Source: Cytobacillus oceanisediminis 2691 (GTDB lineage: Bacteria; Bacillota; Bacilli; Bacillales; Cytobacillaceae). From it: DNA of 64,000 bases. A program made the translations under genes and the position numbers. The first letter of the stretch is position 1. Each line of letters opens with the position of its first letter. This document shows positions 26,589-34,825 of this stretch, piece by piece. The stretch lies in assembly GCF_007678455.1 (NCBI RefSeq), contig NZ_VEEP01000003.1, positions 1-64,000 on the forward strand. The letters run 5' to 3'. The notes under the pieces were generated by a model that did no database searches, was not told the DNA's origin, and saw only the letters and a program-made list of their open reading frames with translations.

Positions 26589-27110
26589 ATGCGAAAGTCA
26601 ATCTTCATCCTCATCCTTTTCACCGTGGGAGCTATCATAAATGGTTGTTCAAACGAAAAATCCGAGTCTGCCACGCTAACCCTTCCAGATGAAAACGGGA
26701 AGGATGTTTCTTTTGAGAATATGGAAGAGCCTGCACTTGTTTTCTTTTTTACAGGAGTTGGTTGAGACTTCTGTAAATCGCAGCTGGTCGAGCTGCAGAA
26801 CCGAAAAGACTTATTCAGCCAGTTCCCTGGCAATATTTACGCGGTAAGTGCATCTTCCGTTAAGGAACATAAAGCAATGAAGGAAGAATTGGGACTTGAA
26901 TATCCGGTTATTTCGGATAAAGACCTGAAATTGATCAAAAAGGTTAATTTACTAGATCCAGAGTCTCCGATTGCTGTTCGAGGGTTCGCTGTTCTAGATA
27001 AAGACGGCACTGTCCTCCATTCCCAGCAAATTGATCCCTTCGGTATCGAAGCTGAAGGAATCATTCCTTATGCTGCGGACATAGCGAAAGGCAAGAAACC
27101 ATCAGAATAA
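26589..27110 (+). CDS. Candidate selenoprotein: thioredoxin/peroxiredoxin-like lipoprotein with UxxC motif (in-frame TGA)
   Basis: The frame opens at ATG 26589 with AAGGAGGTG upstream and runs to 27110 (174 codons with stop), broken only by TGA at 26763-26765 (codon 59). Residues 1-20 are a lipoprotein signal (INGC). Residues about 30-165 are a thioredoxin fold of AhpC/TSA type: TLPDENGKDVSF, the strand ALVFFFTGVG, then TGA-Asp-Phe-Cys62, and later YAVSASSVKEHKAMKEELG and FAVLDKDGTVL. The TGA stands where the first Cys of CxxC belongs, giving UxxC. The hairpin after it is a SECIS candidate. The rival reading is a recent Cys-to-stop mutation, but nothing after the stop has decayed. No Sec genes are in the window. 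Confidence 0.75.
26763..26800 (+). promoter_or_regulatory. Putative bacterial SECIS hairpin downstream of the in-frame TGA
   Basis: GCAGCT (26780-26785) pairs perfectly with AGCTGC (26791-26796) around the loop GGTCG (26786-26790). An outer helix TTCT/AGAA (26769-26772 with 26797-26800) closes it with a seven-base bulge. The loop begins 20 bases after the TGA. Bacterial SECIS elements are hairpins in this range with a G at the start of the loop; the E. coli fdhF element, as I recall it, has a GGUC apex. No bulged U is seen inside the stem. Confidence 0.6.
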
Positions 27111-27117
27111 GCAGACA

Positions 27118-27150
27118 GAACCACCCGTTGATTTGCGGGTGGTTCTTTTT
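27118..27150 (+). terminator. Intrinsic terminator after the UxxC lipoprotein gene
   Basis: GAACCACCCG and CGGGTGGTTC form a perfect 10-bp stem followed by TTTTT. Its position right after the full-length stop supports 26589-27110 as one transcription unit. Confidence 0.9.
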
Positions 27151-27174
27151 GTTAAAAACCGAAATAAGTTCCTG

Positions 27175-27537
27175 TTAGTTGAAATTTGAAAACTCAACAA
27201 CCTCTATTTGATTACCAGATGGATCTTCGATGATATTGTATCTTCCCGGCGGGCATGGTCTTGCTTCATCAAACAGGATTTTGACACCCTTTTGGCGAAG
27301 CTGGCTGACATCCTCATCGATATTTTCAGACAGAATTCCCAGCAAAACCTTCGGGTTACCTGAAACATGTTCCCCTTCATTCTTTTCTAACACAATTGGA
27401 ATCTCATTATGTACAAGTGATACGATATTCTCTCCATAATGCTTAGACACTTCAAAATCCAGCTTCTTTGTATAGAATTCAACAGCTGCCTCCATATCAT
27501 CTACCTTAATTGTTAAGACACATACTTTGTTCAACAT
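27175..27537 (-). CDS. VOC (glyoxalase fold) protein
   Basis: 120 aa with two VOC modules: VLTIKVDDMEAAVEFYTKKL at the N-terminus and IIEDPSGNQIEVVEF at the C-terminus. Likely a dioxygenase- or glyoxalase-fold protein of unknown substrate. ATG 27537 is preferred because AAAAGGAG lies eight bases upstream; two start codons further up are too close to it. Monocistronic. Confidence 0.85.
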   Translation of the reverse strand: MLNKVCVLTIKVDDMEAAVEFYTKKLDFEVSKHYGENIVSLVHNEIPIVLEKNEGEHVSGNPKVLLGILSENIDEDVSQLRQKGVKILFDEARPCPPGRYNIIEDPSGNQIEVVEFSNFN

Positions 27538-27714
27538 AAACATCACTCCTTTTCTTAAAAATTATCACTGGGCACTGGATTACTAGCTGGCCCATAATTA
27601 AACCATAATCCCTATCCAAAAATTGTAATCTTATAATTTATTCGCTTATTTACTTAAAAAACCTTTTGGAACCCACTCGAAAATCCTAACTTTTTTACAA
27701 ACGAAATCAACAAA

Positions 27715-28050
27715 ACGCTCCATTGGTGATCTCATTCTCCTGTATTCTTACAAATCGTGGTTCCAATACGGTCTATTGGTGACCCTATTCTCCTGTATTC
27801 TTACAAATCAGGGCTCCAATACGGTCTATTGGTGACCTCATTATCCTATATTATTACAAATCAGGGCTCCAATACGGTCTATTGGTGACCTCGTTCTCCT
27901 ATATTCTTACAAATCAGGGCTCCAATACGGTCTATTGGTGACCTCGTTCTCCTATATTTTTACAAATAAGTGTTCCTATACACTTTATTGGTGACCTCAT
28001 TATCCTGCATTTTTACAAATCAGAGTTCAATAGATTCTATTAGTGCTCCA
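27715..28050. repeat. Intergenic tandem array 2, 53-bp period
   Basis: ATTGGTGA recurs at 27722, 27775, 27828, 27881, 27934 and 27987, with a decayed copy at 28039: five steps of 53 bp, then 52. Each unit has the dyad CCAATA-CGGTC-TATTGG (6-bp arms, 5-base centre), followed directly by TGACC and preceded by GGGCT. The stretch between VOC and ChaB genes (27538-28352) holds no gene besides this array and the terminator at 28264. From 28060 to 28260 I see nothing. Confidence 0.93.
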
Positions 28051-28263
28051 TTTTCTTTTCGATGCCCGGATATTTGAATTTTGGCGATACCTGATCTCCC
28101 GCAGCTTATAGTATGGAGTTTATATCTAATAAAACTCTTCTAGATGGGAAAGATGCTGAGACAGATTCACTTCATGTCCATATCTACACAACTGAGGATT
28201 ATCCTTTAAAAGCATGATTTTAACTCCTCACTACCTCAGATAAATAAACTAGCTGGTTTTCCT

Positions 28264-28297
28264 AAAAAAAAATGACGTATGCCTGTACATACGTCAT
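28264..28297 (-). terminator. Intrinsic terminator of the ChaB-family gene
   Basis: ATGACGTATG and CATACGTCAT form a perfect 10-bp stem around a six-base loop; on the minus strand eight T residues follow. Confidence 0.85.
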
Positions 28298-28352
28298 CTT
28301 GCTTTTGTATTTTAGCTTATAGATTAATCTATTCGATTAAACTTGTTCAATC

Positions 28353-28559
28353 CTAGTCTTCCTCTTTTTTCACCCAATCACCATCATCATTCTTCTCATA
28401 ATCATTTTTAACCGCGCTCCAGGCGACTTTAAACGCTGTTTCTTCTTCATCATATTGCTCAGATGCTGAGTTGAAGGCTTCTTTGAAGATTTCCTGTGCG
28501 TGGTGCGGCAGGTTATCTTTCACTGAATCTGGCAGGTCTTTTAGAGATTTGTAAGGCAT
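28353..28559 (-). CDS. ChaB family protein
   Basis: 68 aa, matching the ChaB domain: MPYKSLKDLPDSVKDNLP, then HAQEIFKEAFNSASEQY and AFKVAWSAVKNDYEK. ChaB was named as a putative cation-transport regulator in E. coli, but the function is not established; in Bacillus small ChaB proteins are common stress-associated genes. AAGGAGGT precedes the ATG. It has its own terminator. Confidence 0.92.
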   Translation of the reverse strand: MPYKSLKDLPDSVKDNLPHHAQEIFKEAFNSASEQYDEEETAFKVAWSAVKNDYEKNDDGDWVKKEED

Positions 28560-28748
28560 AACGATACCTCCTTAAATTAACTAGATATAATTTTCTATTT
28601 CCCTCCCTGGGAAAAATGAAACAATTCGCTTACATACCCAGCAAGTACATAAATCAGGTAAACGATACCACTCAGCTGTTGGTTTCCTTTTTGCCGAAAC
28701 CGGGAACATCTAAATACCAAGAGAATAATAGAGGAAGTGTTGGTTTAT

Positions 28749-29585
28749 ATGAATTCACCATCTACTGTAGAAGTTAGAAATAAAATGAGAGAAATGAAAC
28801 CGTGGGTTCGCCGTTTTGGGCGTTTTGGCTTTGTTGCCAAAGGGCTGGTTTACGGAATGGTTGGGGTTCTTGCTGCCTTAGCCGCTTTCGGACCAAAAGG
28901 AAATACAACCGGGACATCGGGCGCCCTGCAATCCATCGCTGAGATGCCATTTGGTGAAATTGCACTCTGGTTTATTGGTATTGGGCTGATTGGTTATATC
29001 TTGTGGAAGTTTATTATAGCGATAAAGGATCCAGAAAATGAAGGAACAGATCCTAAAGGCCTTGTCAAAAGGACAGGCTACTTTATTAGTGGGTTAATCT
29101 ATGCGAACCTAGCTTACGGTGCCATCAAATTAGCCAGCCATACCGGTTCCGCTGGCGGAGATAACTCAGAAAAAACGATTTCCGCAAAGTTAATGGAACA
29201 GCCGTTTGGCGAATGGCTGGTTGGCATAGTAGGAGCCATTATTATTGGATATGGGGTTTATGAACTGTATAGCGGGGCAAAAGAAAAATTCATGTCTAAA
29301 TTCAAGACCTATGAAATGGATGATAAAGAACGCAAATTGGCGGTTGTAGCAGGCAAAATCGGGTTAATATCAAGGGGAATTGTTTTAAGCATGGTAGGAT
29401 TTTTCTTCATACGCACAGCATACACCAATAATCCAAACGAATCTAAAGGACTCGGCGGTGCTTTAACCGAACTTGCAAACCAGCCATTGGGCCAAGTGAT
29501 GCTCGCAATCGTCGCCGTAGGGCTGATATTATATGGAATCTACCAAATCATTCGCGGGCGTTATCAGCATATGAATTTTGGGTGA
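28749..29585 (+). CDS. DUF1206 membrane protein
   Basis: About 278 aa with three copies of the DUF1206 unit, each a pair of transmembrane helices: GRFGFVAKGLVYGMVGVLAA, then KRTGYFISGLIYANLAYGAI, then GKIGLISRGIVLSMVGFFFI. Units share the G.isrGivy pattern and end in a PFGE or PLGQ turn. Function unknown. GAGG at 28731 is 14 bases from ATG 28749; the in-frame TTG 28740 is better spaced, so the start may be 9 bases earlier. A terminator follows. Confidence 0.88.
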   Translation: MNSPSTVEVRNKMREMKPWVRRFGRFGFVAKGLVYGMVGVLAALAAFGPKGNTTGTSGALQSIAEMPFGEIALWFIGIGLIGYILWKFIIAIKDPENEGTDPKGLVKRTGYFISGLIYANLAYGAIKLASHTGSAGGDNSEKTISAKLMEQPFGEWLVGIVGAIIIGYGVYELYSGAKEKFMSKFKTYEMDDKERKLAVVAGKIGLISRGIVLSMVGFFFIRTAYTNNPNESKGLGGALTELANQPLGQVMLAIVAVGLILYGIYQIIRGRYQHMNFG

Positions 29586-29668
29586 TAAAATGAATGACGA
29601 TAATATTGAAAAATGATAAAAAATATAAATGAATAACAGACTTTTGCAGTACAAATAGCAAGCAAAGA

Positions 29669-29700
29669 ACGCCAGGACTTATATCCTGGCGTACTCTTTT
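29669..29700 (+). terminator. Intrinsic terminator after the DUF1206 gene
   Basis: ACGCCAGGA and TCCTGGCGT form a perfect stem around CTTATA, followed by ACTCTTTT. Confidence 0.8.
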
Positions 29701-29770
29701 GCTTCTTTACACATACAAAGGTTTTATTTCTTTAACAAAATATGATTATTGTTTTCTAAAGTGGAAGTTA

Positions 29771-31423
29771 CTATAATTCTGCCGCAATAGCTCTCCCTGC
29801 TATGCGTCCTGTAAAAAGGCAGCCACCCAAAAAAGTTCCCTCAAGTGAACGATAGCCATGTATTCCCCCGCCCCCAAACCCGGAAACTTCACCAGCAGCA
29901 TATAATCCTGGAATAGGCTGTCCAGAAGAGTTCAAAACTTTTCCTGATAAATCAGTTTGTAACCCTCCTAAGGTTTTCCGGCTGAGGATATTCAAACGAA
30001 CTGCGATTAAAGGGCCGTTTTTTGGATCAAGGATTTTGTGCGGTGCTGTCACCCGGATTAATTTATCGCCAAGGTAATTGCGTGCGCCGCGCATAGCGGT
30101 TATTTGCAGGTCCTTAGTAAATTTATTATCGATTTCACGGTCTCTTGCTTCTATTTGTCTTTTGATAGTTTCCAAATTTAATAGGTTTTCACCTGTTAGT
30201 TTATTCATGCGGGAAACCAGGTCGGCTAAATTATCCGCAATAATAAAATCTTCTCCTTTATCCATAAATGCTTTTACAGGATCCGGAACACTTTGTAATG
30301 CTCTTCCAATAACTTTTCGAATGCTTTTTCCCGTTATATCAGGGTTTTGTTCTGAACCGGAAAGGGCAAATTCCTTTTCAATAATCTTGTGTGTCAGAAT
30401 AAACCAGGAGTAATCATAGCCAGTCTTTTTGATTGCATCAAGGGTTCCCAATGTATCAAATCCCGGAAAATTTGGTGCCTGGAATCGCCTTCCCGTTGCA
30501 TCCAGCCAGATGGAGGACGGTCCTGGAAGGATTCGGATCCCATGGTTGTTCCATATAGGATTCCAATTCTTAAGTCCCTCGGTGTAGTGCCACATGCGGT
30601 CTGGATTCACGATGCGGCCGCCTGCCTCTTCTGTTATTGCCAGCATCCTGCCGTCAACATGGGCAGGTACACCTGTAACCATTTCTTTGGGAGGTTCGCC
30701 AAGCCGGCTTGGCCAATTTTTCCGAACCAGGTCAAGGTTGCCCCCAATGCCTCCGCTTGATACCAATACTGCTTGGGCTCCATATTCAAAGCTGCCGACT
30801 ACCTCCCTGCTGCTATCTTCTCCGCGAGCTGATGTACTTGGCAAAAGAACTGAGCCACTCACCACAACAACCGCACCATTTTTTGTAATAAGTTTATCTA
30901 CTCTGTGGCGTGGAAGAAACTTAACTAGTCCGGTTTTAATATGTTCACGAACTCTTCGTTCAAATGGGGCAACAATGCCGGGACCAGTTCCCCAGACAAT
31001 ATGAAATCGAGGCACGGAGTTACCGTGCCCATCGGCAAGATAACCGCCTCGTTCCGCCCAGCCAACAACCGGAAAGAAGCGGACACCCATTTTAGTTAAC
31101 CAGGCACGTTTCTCTCCTGCAGCAAAATCAACGTAGGCTTCCGCCCATTTCCTGCCCCAGTAATCCTCAGTTTCCTCCCGGTCAAATCCGGCAGTTCCCA
31201 GCCAGTCCTGCCATGCTAGTTCCTTAGAATCTTTAATACCCATCCGCCGCTGTTCAGGTGAATCAACCAGAAACAATCCCCCGAACGACCAGAATGCCTG
31301 CCCACCCATTGACGCGTCAGGCTCCTGATCCAAAAGCAAGACCTTTTTACCTGCATCAGCCATTTCAGCTGTTGCTACAAGACCGGCTAGCCCTGCTCCC
31401 ACAACAATTACATCGAAATTCAC
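29771..31423 (-). CDS. FAD-binding dehydrogenase (fumarate reductase / ketosteroid dehydrogenase-like flavoprotein)
   Basis: 550 aa. The N-terminal dinucleotide-binding motif is VVGAGLAGLVATAEMADAG with the downstream acid in LLLDQE; the C-terminal FAD motif is GLYAAGEVSGFGGGG with HGYRSLEGTFLGG. This is the FAD_binding_2 family, whose members reduce or dehydrogenate C-C bonds; the closest group is annotated only as FAD-binding dehydrogenase. No signal peptide, no heme domain. GTG start with GGGGGAAG upstream. Monocistronic. Confidence 0.88.
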   Translation of the reverse strand: MNFDVIVVGAGLAGLVATAEMADAGKKVLLLDQEPDASMGGQAFWSFGGLFLVDSPEQRRMGIKDSKELAWQDWLGTAGFDREETEDYWGRKWAEAYVDFAAGEKRAWLTKMGVRFFPVVGWAERGGYLADGHGNSVPRFHIVWGTGPGIVAPFERRVREHIKTGLVKFLPRHRVDKLITKNGAVVVVSGSVLLPSTSARGEDSSREVVGSFEYGAQAVLVSSGGIGGNLDLVRKNWPSRLGEPPKEMVTGVPAHVDGRMLAITEEAGGRIVNPDRMWHYTEGLKNWNPIWNNHGIRILPGPSSIWLDATGRRFQAPNFPGFDTLGTLDAIKKTGYDYSWFILTHKIIEKEFALSGSEQNPDITGKSIRKVIGRALQSVPDPVKAFMDKGEDFIIADNLADLVSRMNKLTGENLLNLETIKRQIEARDREIDNKFTKDLQITAMRGARNYLGDKLIRVTAPHKILDPKNGPLIAVRLNILSRKTLGGLQTDLSGKVLNSSGQPIPGLYAAGEVSGFGGGGIHGYRSLEGTFLGGCLFTGRIAGRAIAAEL

Positions 31424-31597
31424 GCTTCTTCCCCCACTCTATTTCAATATTCAGTTAATTTTAATATATCATATGTTATAGCTCTTAATTTCACTGGTCT
31501 CTATAATTCTCCTCCCACTTTGCCCGCCAATCTCTATAATCCTCATCTTCCAGAAACTCTTCAACTGTAAGTCCATCAAGAGAATGCGGCGACCCCG

Positions 31598-31981
31598 CTA
31601 TCCCTTTTCCAATGGGAAAAGATGTTCCACCGATAATTTCCCATCGTTAAAAATAAAAACGCTTAATTCAACTTTGCTTGAAAAACCGGTTTGCGGTCCG
31701 TAAATTTTGCCAAGTGGATGATTCTTAACTATGAATACTTCCTGTGTTATTTCCTTTCCGATATAAGGATCTGGTTTTACAGGCTGGACCGCCCACACCA
31801 TATCGTAAGGCTTATTCAATAAATCATGCTTTTTGAAGGTAAATGATTGCTTCCCCTCATAGGACTTAATGGAGTATCCTTTATCTTCAAGATATTGTCT
31901 AGCTAATTCAGCATTTCCGTCCAATTTTGGGCCGCAACCTGCCAGTAAAAAGAGAAACACCAAAACGAGTATTCTTTTCAT
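31598..31981 (-). CDS. Putative lipoprotein (127 aa), possibly extended by a -1 frameshift to 31491
   Basis: Signal peptide with lipobox LLAGC, Cys at about residue 16; a soluble beta-rich domain follows. It lies two bases after the P-loop kinase gene and is part of that operon. At the stop the sequence is A AAG GGA TAG, which fits the X XXY YYZ slippery pattern. In the -1 frame the reading continues for 36 more codons in natural-looking protein (SPHSLDGLTVEEFLEDEDY, then RDWRAKWEENY) to TGA at 31491. So the true product may be about 163 aa, by programmed frameshift, or the gene may carry an indel. Confidence 0.65.
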   Translation of the reverse strand: MKRILVLVFLFLLAGCGPKLDGNAELARQYLEDKGYSIKSYEGKQSFTFKKHDLLNKPYDMVWAVQPVKPDPYIGKEITQEVFIVKNHPLGKIYGPQTGFSSKVELSVFIFNDGKLSVEHLFPLEKG

Positions 31982-31983
31982 AG

Positions 31984-32559
31984 TTACTCCCTCTCACTTT
32001 TGGCAAGATATAAAATTTCCTGGATAACAGTTTGAGTGTCTTTGCTATCTTTTATTACATATAAAAAGCCTGCTTCATTTTTCGTCGGATTGACGATATC
32101 TTCTTTTAAAGAATCTTCGCGCTGTTTTTGTAATACTTCCATAAAGCTGGAATAGTTCCCGCGGAAAATATCCTTACTGCGTTGACTTACTGCTATACGG
32201 TCTTCGAGAATATCATCAGGGATATCAAAGTGGACCAGAATACGAGTGAAATTTCTTTGCGGAAACAATTCTTCAAGCAGGTAAGCTCGACCTTTACGAC
32301 TGCGATTGGAATTGCATATGATAAGATGATGATTCGTTTGCTCAATTGTATATTGGACAATTAGTTTGGAAATCGCATGTTTGAGTGTATTGGGGCCATT
32401 TTGTGACTGAAGTTTTCTATAATATGTATTAATAAATGCAGCATGAATGTCTTGGTCCATTACAATGGAGTGATCAAGCTCTTTTTCAAGATTCCTTGCA
32501 AAGGTTGTTTTTCCGCTGTGAGTTTTGCCAACTGTTATGACAACTAATCTTTTCATCAA
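31984..32559 (-). CDS. P-loop ATPase/kinase-like protein
   Basis: 191 aa with Walker A GKTHSGKTTFA near residue 11 and an AAA_33/zeta-kinase-like layout: VMDQDIHAAF, ICNSNRSRKG, then an adenine-lid-like region with RGNYSSF. Members phosphorylate small molecules or nucleotides. No antitoxin-type partner is next to it; it is followed by a lipoprotein gene two bases away and preceded by a DUF4362 lipoprotein gene. The start is ATG 32556 or 32559. Confidence 0.75.
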   Translation of the reverse strand: MMKRLVVITVGKTHSGKTTFARNLEKELDHSIVMDQDIHAAFINTYYRKLQSQNGPNTLKHAISKLIVQYTIEQTNHHLIICNSNRSRKGRAYLLEELFPQRNFTRILVHFDIPDDILEDRIAVSQRSKDIFRGNYSSFMEVLQKQREDSLKEDIVNPTKNEAGFLYVIKDSKDTQTVIQEILYLAKSERE

Positions 32560-32597
32560 GCTGCCCTTCTTTCAGAAAAATTAGGTTTCCAGGCTTT

Positions 32598-33041
32598 TTA
32601 TTTTTTTTCGACAAGGAGAACCGTTTTTTCTCCAACACCATTATTACAGCCTTCTAGCACATACTCAGTTTTATCCTCTACCTCTTTTTCAACAATCCTT
32701 TCGCATGTGGATTGTTCAATACTTCCCTGTCCGTATCCATCCCTTGTAGAATCATAGGTTGATTGAATGCTTTTACCGTCAAAAACCAAATTATGAAGCA
32801 TCGGGGCTCCCTCTGAGGTATTAGTGACGAGCCTGATATCGCTTTTTTCCCCTTGCTTGACACGTTCTAAAAAAGAGTAAAATACTTCAAGGTGTGTTAT
32901 CTCGCCTTGTATGTCGACTACATCATCCTTAGAATGAATATAATCAGGCAATATCTCTTTTACTTCAGGCAGTGTTTGTTCCTCCTTCTGGCAGCCGGAA
33001 CCTACAAAAAGTATAAAAATTATCGCGATTACTTTTTTCAC
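32598..33041 (-). CDS. DUF4362 lipoprotein
   Basis: 147 aa. A lipoprotein signal (FVGSGC) is followed by the DUF4362 pattern: DDVVDIQGEITHLEVFYSF, SDIRLVTNTSEGAPM, DSTRDGYG and a Cys pair (STCERI, LEGCNN) that may form a disulfide outside the cell. Function unknown. GTG start with AAAGGGGA upstream. First gene of a three-gene unit with the kinase and a second lipoprotein. Confidence 0.85.
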   Translation of the reverse strand: MKKVIAIIFILFVGSGCQKEEQTLPEVKEILPDYIHSKDDVVDIQGEITHLEVFYSFLERVKQGEKSDIRLVTNTSEGAPMLHNLVFDGKSIQSTYDSTRDGYGQGSIEQSTCERIVEKEVEDKTEYVLEGCNNGVGEKTVLLVEKK

Positions 33042-33192
33042 CCTAATCCCCTTTCTTTAAAACTAAAAATACTTAGTTAAATATTACCATTTCATTCCCT
33101 TTATGAATATCTAATATTAAATTTGTATGTGTTCCCCCTAAGGTGATTGGGTAATCTGATTGTATGATTACTTAGCAAAGGTGTGTTAGAGA

Positions 33193-33918
33193 GTGAAGAA
33201 TAAGTTATACTCAGAAATTGCTGTCCCAATAGAGGTTCCATTTGGCTTCATGCCCGGAAAAGAATCTGAGCGGGATTTTACTTTTGATAAAGAGGATTGC
33301 TTTAGGGATTTCCTTCTAAAAAAAGGTGGACAAACTTACGATGTTAGTCTTGATGATCAGGGACAATGGTATTTTTTCATTTCAATGGAATGCGATACGC
33401 TCGACGAACTGAAGCTCTCAAGGCAGATTTTTCGTCCACCCTATTTAAAAGACGAGCATCTTGAACTTGTAGATATAATGGAAAAATTGGAGATTAGACC
33501 ATATTATGAGGGACACGATAAAGCATACGGCCATGTGCTTTCGCTTGTGGATAATCTTGATACCGTGTCTGCCTTTAAACAGGCCCGGCTTGCTAATTAC
33601 GATGGCACCGATGACCCAACGATCATCAAGAAAATCCATTTCATTGAGAATGAATATAAAGGAGAAAAAACTCGCTTCATCTCCGGCTTTGAAACTCGCT
33701 CATTCGCAACAGTGACAGAAAACGAATTCTACGCAAAAGAAATCCACCTTCAAGGTAATGCAAGGACTTATTTGAAACTATTCATTTATTTCGCACGGTA
33801 CGGCAAGCTGCCATCTCAGCAAATGATGCCGAGATTCCTGGGAAACCTCTGGTCATCGACACAAAGCTTGAATAATGCAGCAAACCCTGCTCTCTTTAGA
33901 GATGAAGGGGTAGAGTGA
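33193..33918 (+). CDS. Hypothetical protein (241 aa)
   Basis: A soluble protein starting at GTG with AAAGGTG upstream. It has no signal peptide, membrane segment or motif I recognise; the C-terminus (RTYLKLFIYFARYGKLP) is helical. Base composition is like its neighbours. Monocistronic, followed by 34-kb array 3. No function can be proposed. Confidence 0.7.
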   Translation: MKNKLYSEIAVPIEVPFGFMPGKESERDFTFDKEDCFRDFLLKKGGQTYDVSLDDQGQWYFFISMECDTLDELKLSRQIFRPPYLKDEHLELVDIMEKLEIRPYYEGHDKAYGHVLSLVDNLDTVSAFKQARLANYDGTDDPTIIKKIHFIENEYKGEKTRFISGFETRSFATVTENEFYAKEIHLQGNARTYLKLFIYFARYGKLPSQQMMPRFLGNLWSSTQSLNNAANPALFRDEGVE

Positions 33919-34059
33919 CTAAGATCTAATTAGTCTGGTTCCGTGGCAATACGATGATAATAGGTGCACAGCTGGAAAAAGATACCCATGATAGCTTGGT
34001 TTTATGGTGACGGTAATTTCTTTGCCACATTAATTTCGTTCGGATCTTACTTAGCTTAG

Positions 34060-34655
34060 GCTCCGACTGTATTTCCATAGCAACTCCAACTACGGTCGCA
34101 GCTTTGCTTCTTCTGTGACCGTATTTCCTTCACCTATTTTTTTCGGGCAGAGCTTTACTTAAGCTGCGACCGTATCTCCTTCACTTCTCCATTTTGGGTC
34201 ACAGCTTTGCTTAAGCTGCGACCGTATTTCCTTCACTTCTCCATTTTCGGGCAGAGCTTTACTTAAGCTGCGACCATATTTCCTTCACTTCTTCAATTTC
34301 GGGCAGAGCTTTATTTAAGCTGCGACCGTATTTCCTTCACTTCTCCATTTTCGGGCACAGCTTTACTTAAGCTGCGACCGTATTTCCTCCACTACTCCAT
34401 TTTCGGGCACAGCTTTGCTTAAGCTGCGACCGTATCTCCTTCACCTCTCCATTTTCGGGCACAGCTTTACTTAAGCTGCGACCATATTTCCTTCACTTCT
34501 TCAATTTCGGGCAGAACTTTACTTAAGCTGCGACCGTATCTCCTTCACCTCTCCATTTTCGGGCACAGCATTACTTAAGCTGCGACCGTCTCTCCTTCAC
34601 TACTCCATTTTCGGGCACAGCTTTGCTTAGGATGTGACCATTTTCTTTTATTTCA
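34060..34655. repeat. Intergenic tandem array 3, 52-bp period
   Basis: GACC recurs at 34117, 34168, 34220, 34272, 34324, 34376, 34428, 34480, 34532, 34584 and 34636: one step of 51, then nine of 52. Each unit has the dyad CAGCTT-TACTT-AAGCTG (6-bp arms, 5-base centre), followed by CGACC and preceded by GGGCA. The copy near 34197 reads GGTCA-CAGCTT ... AAGCTG-CGACC, which lengthens the stem by GGTC/GACC. The flanks of this gene-free stretch (33919-34060 and 34656-34815) show nothing else. Confidence 0.95.
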
Positions 34656-34825
34656 TTCAAGGCCAATGTTATTACCATGGCCAGGATCCAAGATTAAATT
34701 TAATATAATTTACCGTCTGTAAATTCACCCGAAGCGGACTTTAAATTCCATTCTATCCTCCTATCAAGAACGCATTAACATTATGACAGGCTGTTACTAA
34801 TATAATTTCTGTAGAGGTGATCAAT

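Noticed and set aside
26877-27110. Separate 77-aa gene starting at the internal ATG
   Set aside because: This is the downstream half of the thioredoxin-like frame; the ATG has no ribosome binding site and would lack the active site.
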